This document shows, in pieces, positions 4,823-8,375 of a DNA stretch of 8,375 nt. A program made the position numbers and the translations under genes. Every line of letters begins with the position of its first letter. Position 1 is the stretch's first letter. The DNA is taken from assembly GCA_009778295.1 (NCBI GenBank), contig WRKB01000270.1, positions 1-8,375 of the forward strand, read 5' to 3'. Below the pieces are notes generated by a model, which ran no database searches, had not been told where the DNA came from, and was given only the letters and a program-made list of their open reading frames with translations. This DNA comes from Betaproteobacteria bacterium (GTDB taxonomy: Bacteria; Desulfobacterota; Desulfovibrionia; Desulfovibrionales; Desulfovibrionaceae).

Positions 4823-7800
4823 CGCATACGCCTTGCCGCCTGGGTATTGATATCGGCTCCACCACTGTAAAGACCCTGTTGCTCGATCAGACGGGAAAAG
4901 CGTTCGAAGCGCGGTACATGCGCCACGGCGCAGCCGCGCTGGCAACTTTGGGCGCGCTGCTGGACGAACTTGGAGAATTATACCCGGGTCTGGAAACCCG
5001 GCCGGTTATGACCGGCTCCGGGGCGTTGGCCCTCTCCGCCGAACTGGGCATTCCCTTCGTGCATGAGGTGCGTGCAGCGGCCAGGGCGCTCCATCAGCTT
5101 GCCCCGCAAACGGATGTCGCCATCGAACTTGGCGGCGAGGATGCCAAAATTCTTTTCTTCGGACAAAACATCGACCAACGTATGAATGAAAACTGCGCAG
5201 GGGGGACAGGCGCCTTTATCGACCAGATGGCCGCTCTGCTCAGGACGGACGCTGCCGGACTGGATGCGCTGGCCGCACGGCATGGCGTGATCTATCCCCT
5301 TGCGGCCCGCTGCGGAGTGTTCGCCAAAACCGACGTCGTAAGCCTGATCAACGAAGGCGCTGCACGCGAGGATATCGCGGCCTCCATTTTCCAGGCGGTT
5401 GTTGACCAGACCATCGGCGGTCTGGCCTGCGGCCGGACAATCCGGGGGTATGTGGCCTTCCTCGGCGGTTCGCTGCACTTTTTGCCCCAATTGCGCAAAC
5501 GCTTTGAACTCACCCTGAACCTTGACGAAGAACACAGCATCAGCCTGCCCGAAGCCCAGTACATGGTCGCCCTGGGCGCCGCTTTGTCCGCCCCGGGACA
5601 GACGCTGCCGCTTGCCGAACTGCGCAGGCGCTTTGCAGCATCCCAGAACACTCCCAGGCAAAATGCCGGCGCGTTGCGCCCCCTGTTCTCCGATGAACGG
5701 GAATATCGGCTTTTCCATGACCGGCACGCACGGGAACGAGTGCCGCACAGCGAGGCCGCAAATGCTGCCGGCGATGTTTTCCTGGGCCTTGATGTAGGTT
5801 CCACGACCGTCAAGGCCGTACTCATCGACACGCTCGGCAGGGTACTGGCCCAAGGGTACAGGCGCAACCAGGGCAATCCGCTGCCGGTGATCACGAACAT
5901 GCTGGCCGGAATGCTGGACACCCTGCCACCCTTGGCCAGACTGCGCTGCTCCGCGGCCACGGGCTATGGAGCTGAATTTGCCTGTGTGGCCGTGGGCGTG
6001 GATATCGCCGAAGTGGAAACCGTGGCCCACTGCAAAGCGGCCTGCGCCCTGCGCCCTGATGTCACCTTTGTGCTTGACATCGGCGGCCAGGATATCAAAT
6101 GCCTGAAGATCAAGGATGCCCAGATCCAGGGTATTTCGCTCAATGAAGCCTGTTCCGCCGGCTGTGGAGCTTTTCTGGAAAATTTCGCCGCCACGCTCGG
6201 CATGTCCATAGAAGACTTCGTGCGCGCCGCGCTCACATCGCGGCATCCTATGGATCTCGGCACGCGCTGCACGGTGTTTATGAACTCCAAGGTCAAGCAG
6301 GCCCAGAAAGAAGGGGCCAAGGTGGAGGATATCGCCGCCGGCCTGTGCTATTCGGTCATCCGCAACGCCCTGTACAAGGTGCTGCGCATCCGCAGGCCGG
6401 AGGAACTAGGAGACCATGTTGTGGTGCAGGGCGGTTCCTTCAGCAACGACGCTCTACTGCGAGTGCTTGAGCTGCTTTTGGGGCATGAAATCTACCGGCC
6501 GCACCTTTCCGGTCTGATGGGCGCGTACGGCGCGGCAATCATCGCCAGCGAACGCGCGGTGGAACACACTTCTTCCTCCCTGCTCTCTGCGGCCGGGATG
6601 CGCGGGCTGTCATGCACCACCAGTACCGCCCGCTGCACCATCTGTCACAATAATTGCGTGTTGACCACGTCCAACTTTTCCGACGGCCGCATGTTCCGTT
6701 CCGGCAACCGCTGCAGCAAGGGCAGCGGACGGAAAAAAGCCGATCCCCCTCCCATGCCGGACCTTTTTGCCTGGAAATACCGCCGCCTCTTCGAATATTA
6801 CCAGCCCCTGCCGGAAAACAAAGCCGCCCGTGGACGGCTCGGCATTCCCCGCGTATTGAACATGTTTGAAAACTATCCCTTCTGGTTCACCCTGTTCACG
6901 GAACTGGGCTACCGGGTCGAGCTGTCGCCCCCGAGCGCAAGAACTTTGTACGATTCCGGCCTGTCTTCCATGCCTTCGCAAAGCGTATGCTATCCTGCCA
7001 AGCTGGCCCACGGGCATATCCACGCCCTCGTCCGCCGGGGACTGAAGCAGATATTCCTCCCCTGCCTCAATACCAGCCCGCGCATGGAGGGGACAAACGG
7101 GAACGGCATGGGAGAGTTCAACTGTCCGGTGGTGGCGGGCTATCCCCAGGTGGTGCGATTAAACGCGGAAGAGCTGGAAACACACAGTGTGACGCTTCAT
7201 ACCCCCTTTCTCACCCTGCGTGATCCCCAGGCACTGCTCAAAGGACTGCGCAAAGCGATGGGACTGCCGCGCGGTCCCTTGCTCCGGGCCATCAGCAAAG
7301 CCGCCGCGGAACAGAATGCCTATCTGGAAGACCTGCACGCGGAGGGAGAGCGTACCCTGGCCTGGCTGGAACAGACCAACAGTTTCGGTGTGGTCCTGGC
7401 AGGCCGCCCGTACCATGCCGATCCCGGCATCCACCACGGCCTGCCCGAACTCATCTGTTCTTTGGGCGCCGCCGTACTCAGCGAAGACAGCATCGCCCAT
7501 CTGGCGCAGCCCGGCCCGCTGCGGGTGGTCGATCAATGGAGTTACCATTCCCGGCTGTACAGCGCTGCCGCCCTTGTGGCGGAGCGCCCACACCTCGAAC
7601 TGGTGCAGTTGACCTCCTTCGGATGCGGTATTGACGCCATCACATCGGATCAGGTGGCGGAAATTCTGGAGCAGGCGGAAAAAATGCACACCCTGATCAA
7701 AATTGATGAAGGTTCAAGCCTGGGCGCGGCACGCATCCGCATCCGCTCGCTCATGGCCGCCGTACGCGACAAGCAGCGCGCCTCCGGCGGGCGCGCCTTC

Positions 7801-8375
7801 GCCAATGTACAGCCGGCACCAAGGCTCTACGTGGACAAGACGCTCTTTACCGATGCCATGCGCGCCACGCACGACATGCTCATTCCCCAAATGGCGCCGC
7901 TGCATTTTTCGCTGCTGGAAGAAGTCTTTCGCCGCCAGGGCTACCGGGCGCAGATACTCGAAAAAGTCAGCCCGCAAGCAGTGGAAAGCGGCCTGACCCA
8001 TGTGCATAACGATGCCTGCTATCCCGCGCTGGTCACTGTCGGCCAGCTTATGCACGCCATCCAGAAGGGCGGATGCGACCCGGATCGCAGCGCGCTTCTC
8101 TTTGCGCAGACCGGCGGCTCCTGCCGCGCTACAAACTACATTCCCCTGCTGCGCAAGGCCCTGTATGGATGCGGTCTGCACCACATTCCCGTGCTGTCCT
8201 TCAATGTTTCAGCTCTGGAACCCCATCCGGGCTTCCGGGTGGATGGAACCATGCTGCGCCGGGGCATGCGCGCCATCATTTACGGCGACATGCTCCAGCG
8301 CCTGAACCTGCGTACCCGGCCCTACGAAAAAAATACAGGAGACAGCGCGCGCCTTGTCGCAAAATGGACGACCGC
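4819..8375 (+). CDS. Giant tandem acyl-CoA dehydratase activase / DUF2229 fusion protein (C-terminus beyond window)
   Basis: At least 1185 residues, open to the window edge. Domain 1 (about 7-245): BadF/BcrA/HgdC-type ASKHA ATPase with [10 protein letters not shown] (9-18), ELGGEDAK (103-110), [10 protein letters not shown] (C126), RCGVFAKTD (C165) and LGGS (215-218). Domain 2 (about 320-555) repeats this: [10 protein letters not shown] (323-332), DIGGQDIK (420-427), ACSAGCGAF (C445, C449), RCTVFMNS (C484), QGGS (537-540). In HgdC-type activases two such cysteines per subunit hold a [4Fe-4S] cluster at the dimer interface; here both pairs are in one chain. Residues 606-632 carry C-X2-C-X3-C-X18-C, a metal or Fe-S site. 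From about 640 the DUF2229/HgdB-like part follows, with SVCYPAKL (C724), FLPC (C749), C769, FGCGID (C936) and DACYPAL (C1067). By family it should be an ATP-driven, low-potential electron-transfer protein; substrate unknown. ATG 4819 overlaps the serS stop; no separate ribosome site is clear, suggesting coupling. Annotation as a dehydratase would go beyond the evidence. Confidence 0.9.
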   Translation, partial: MTHTPCRLGIDIGSTTVKTLLLDQTGKAFEARYMRHGAAALATLGALLDELGELYPGLETRPVMTGSGALALSAELGIPFVHEVRAAARALHQLAPQTDVAIELGGEDAKILFFGQNIDQRMNENCAGGTGAFIDQMAALLRTDAAGLDALAARHGVIYPLAARCGVFAKTDVVSLINEGAAREDIAASIFQAVVDQTIGGLACGRTIRGYVAFLGGSLHFLPQLRKRFELTLNLDEEHSISLPEAQYMVALGAALSAPGQTLPLAELRRRFAASQNTPRQNAGALRPLFSDEREYRLFHDRHARERVPHSEAANAAGDVFLGLDVGSTTVKAVLIDTLGRVLAQGYRRNQGNPLPVITNMLAGMLDTLPPLARLRCSAATGYGAEFACVAVGVDIAEVETVAHCKAACALRPDVTFVLDIGGQDIKCLKIKDAQIQGISLNEACSAGCGAFLENFAATLGMSIEDFVRAALTSRHPMDLGTRCTVFMNSKVKQAQKEGAKVEDIAAGLCYSVIRNALYKVLRIRRPEELGDHVVVQGGSFSNDALLRVLELLLGHEIYRPHLSGLMGAYGAAIIASERAVEHTSSSLLSAAGMRGLSCTTSTARCTICHNNCVLTTSNFSDGRMFRSGNRCSKGSGRKKADPPPMPDLFAWKYRRLFEYYQPLPENKAARGRLGIPRVLNMFENYPFWFTLFTELGYRVELSPPSARTLYDSGLSSMPSQSVCYPAKLAHGHIHALVRRGLKQIFLPCLNTSPRMEGTNGNGMGEFNCPVVAGYPQVVRLNAEELETHSVTLHTPFLTLRDPQALLKGLRKAMGLPRGPLLRAISKAAAEQNAYLEDLHAEGERTLAWLEQTNSFGVVLAGRPYHADPGIHHGLPELICSLGAAVLSEDSIAHLAQPGPLRVVDQWSYHSRLYSAAALVAERPHLELVQLTSFGCGIDAITSDQVAEILEQAEKMHTLIKIDEGSSLGAARIRIRSLMAAVRDKQRASGGRAFANVQPAPRLYVDKTLFTDAMRATHDMLIPQMAPLHFSLLEEVFRRQGYRAQILEKVSPQAVESGLTHVHNDACYPALVTVGQLMHAIQKGGCDPDRSALLFAQTGGSCRATNYIPLLRKALYGCGLHHIPVLSFNVSALEPHPGFRVDGTMLRRGMRAIIYGDMLQRLNLRTRPYEKNTGDSARLVAKWTT

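Noticed and set aside
4978..6246. Open frame of 422 codons on the minus strand
   Set aside because: It is antisense to the two activase domains, whose motifs are unmistakable; the minus-strand translation has no known motif.
7159..7689. Open frame of 176 codons on the minus strand
   Set aside because: Antisense shadow of the DUF2229 part of the giant gene, with no ribosome site or domain.

Overview
The window looks like GC-rich chromosomal core DNA of a strict anaerobe. The best guess is a Desulfovibrio-type sulfate or sulfite reducer (Desulfovibrionaceae or close kin). This rests on three things: a stripped-down sufC-sufB pair of the anaerobe/archaeal type, a pseudouridine synthase fused to a dephospho-CoA kinase, and a very large 2-hydroxyacyl-CoA-dehydratase-activase-like protein, a family typical of anaerobes. 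The taxonomic call is inference. No tRNA, rRNA, CRISPR array, insertion sequence or phage gene is visible.

Left arm (minus strand, reading leftward from about 3400 to 1): an RluA/RluD-type pseudouridine synthase fused to dephospho-CoA kinase (3219-1627), then a perfect 15-bp hairpin (1613-1577), a small unrecognised helical protein of 107 aa (1556-1233), a SufC ATPase (1240-446) and the first 132 residues of its partner SufB (397-1, cut by the window edge). The 107-aa gene overlaps sufC by 8 nt. Only 70 nt separate the fusion gene from the 107-aa gene, and the hairpin occupies half of that, so the four genes may be one transcript with a regulated or leaky internal hairpin.

Centre: a divergent 322-bp intergenic region (3220-3541) holds several inverted repeats and weak candidate promoters for both directions.

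Right arm (plus strand): seryl-tRNA synthetase (3542-4822) overlaps by an ATGA the start of a giant gene (4819 to beyond 8375, at least 1185 codons, no stop inside the window). Its product carries two BadF/HgdC-type ASKHA ATPase domains in tandem, a four-cysteine linker, and a DUF2229/HgdB-like region with two similar cysteine motifs. It resembles an entire activase plus dehydratase/double-cubane reductase fused into one chain; its substrate is unknown.

How the parts may fit: most genes are housekeeping (serine charging, CoA synthesis, RNA modification, Fe-S assembly). The giant protein is the least understood. It is probably an Fe-S protein driven by ATP, and the SUF-type genes across the divergent region are a possible but unproven source of its clusters.
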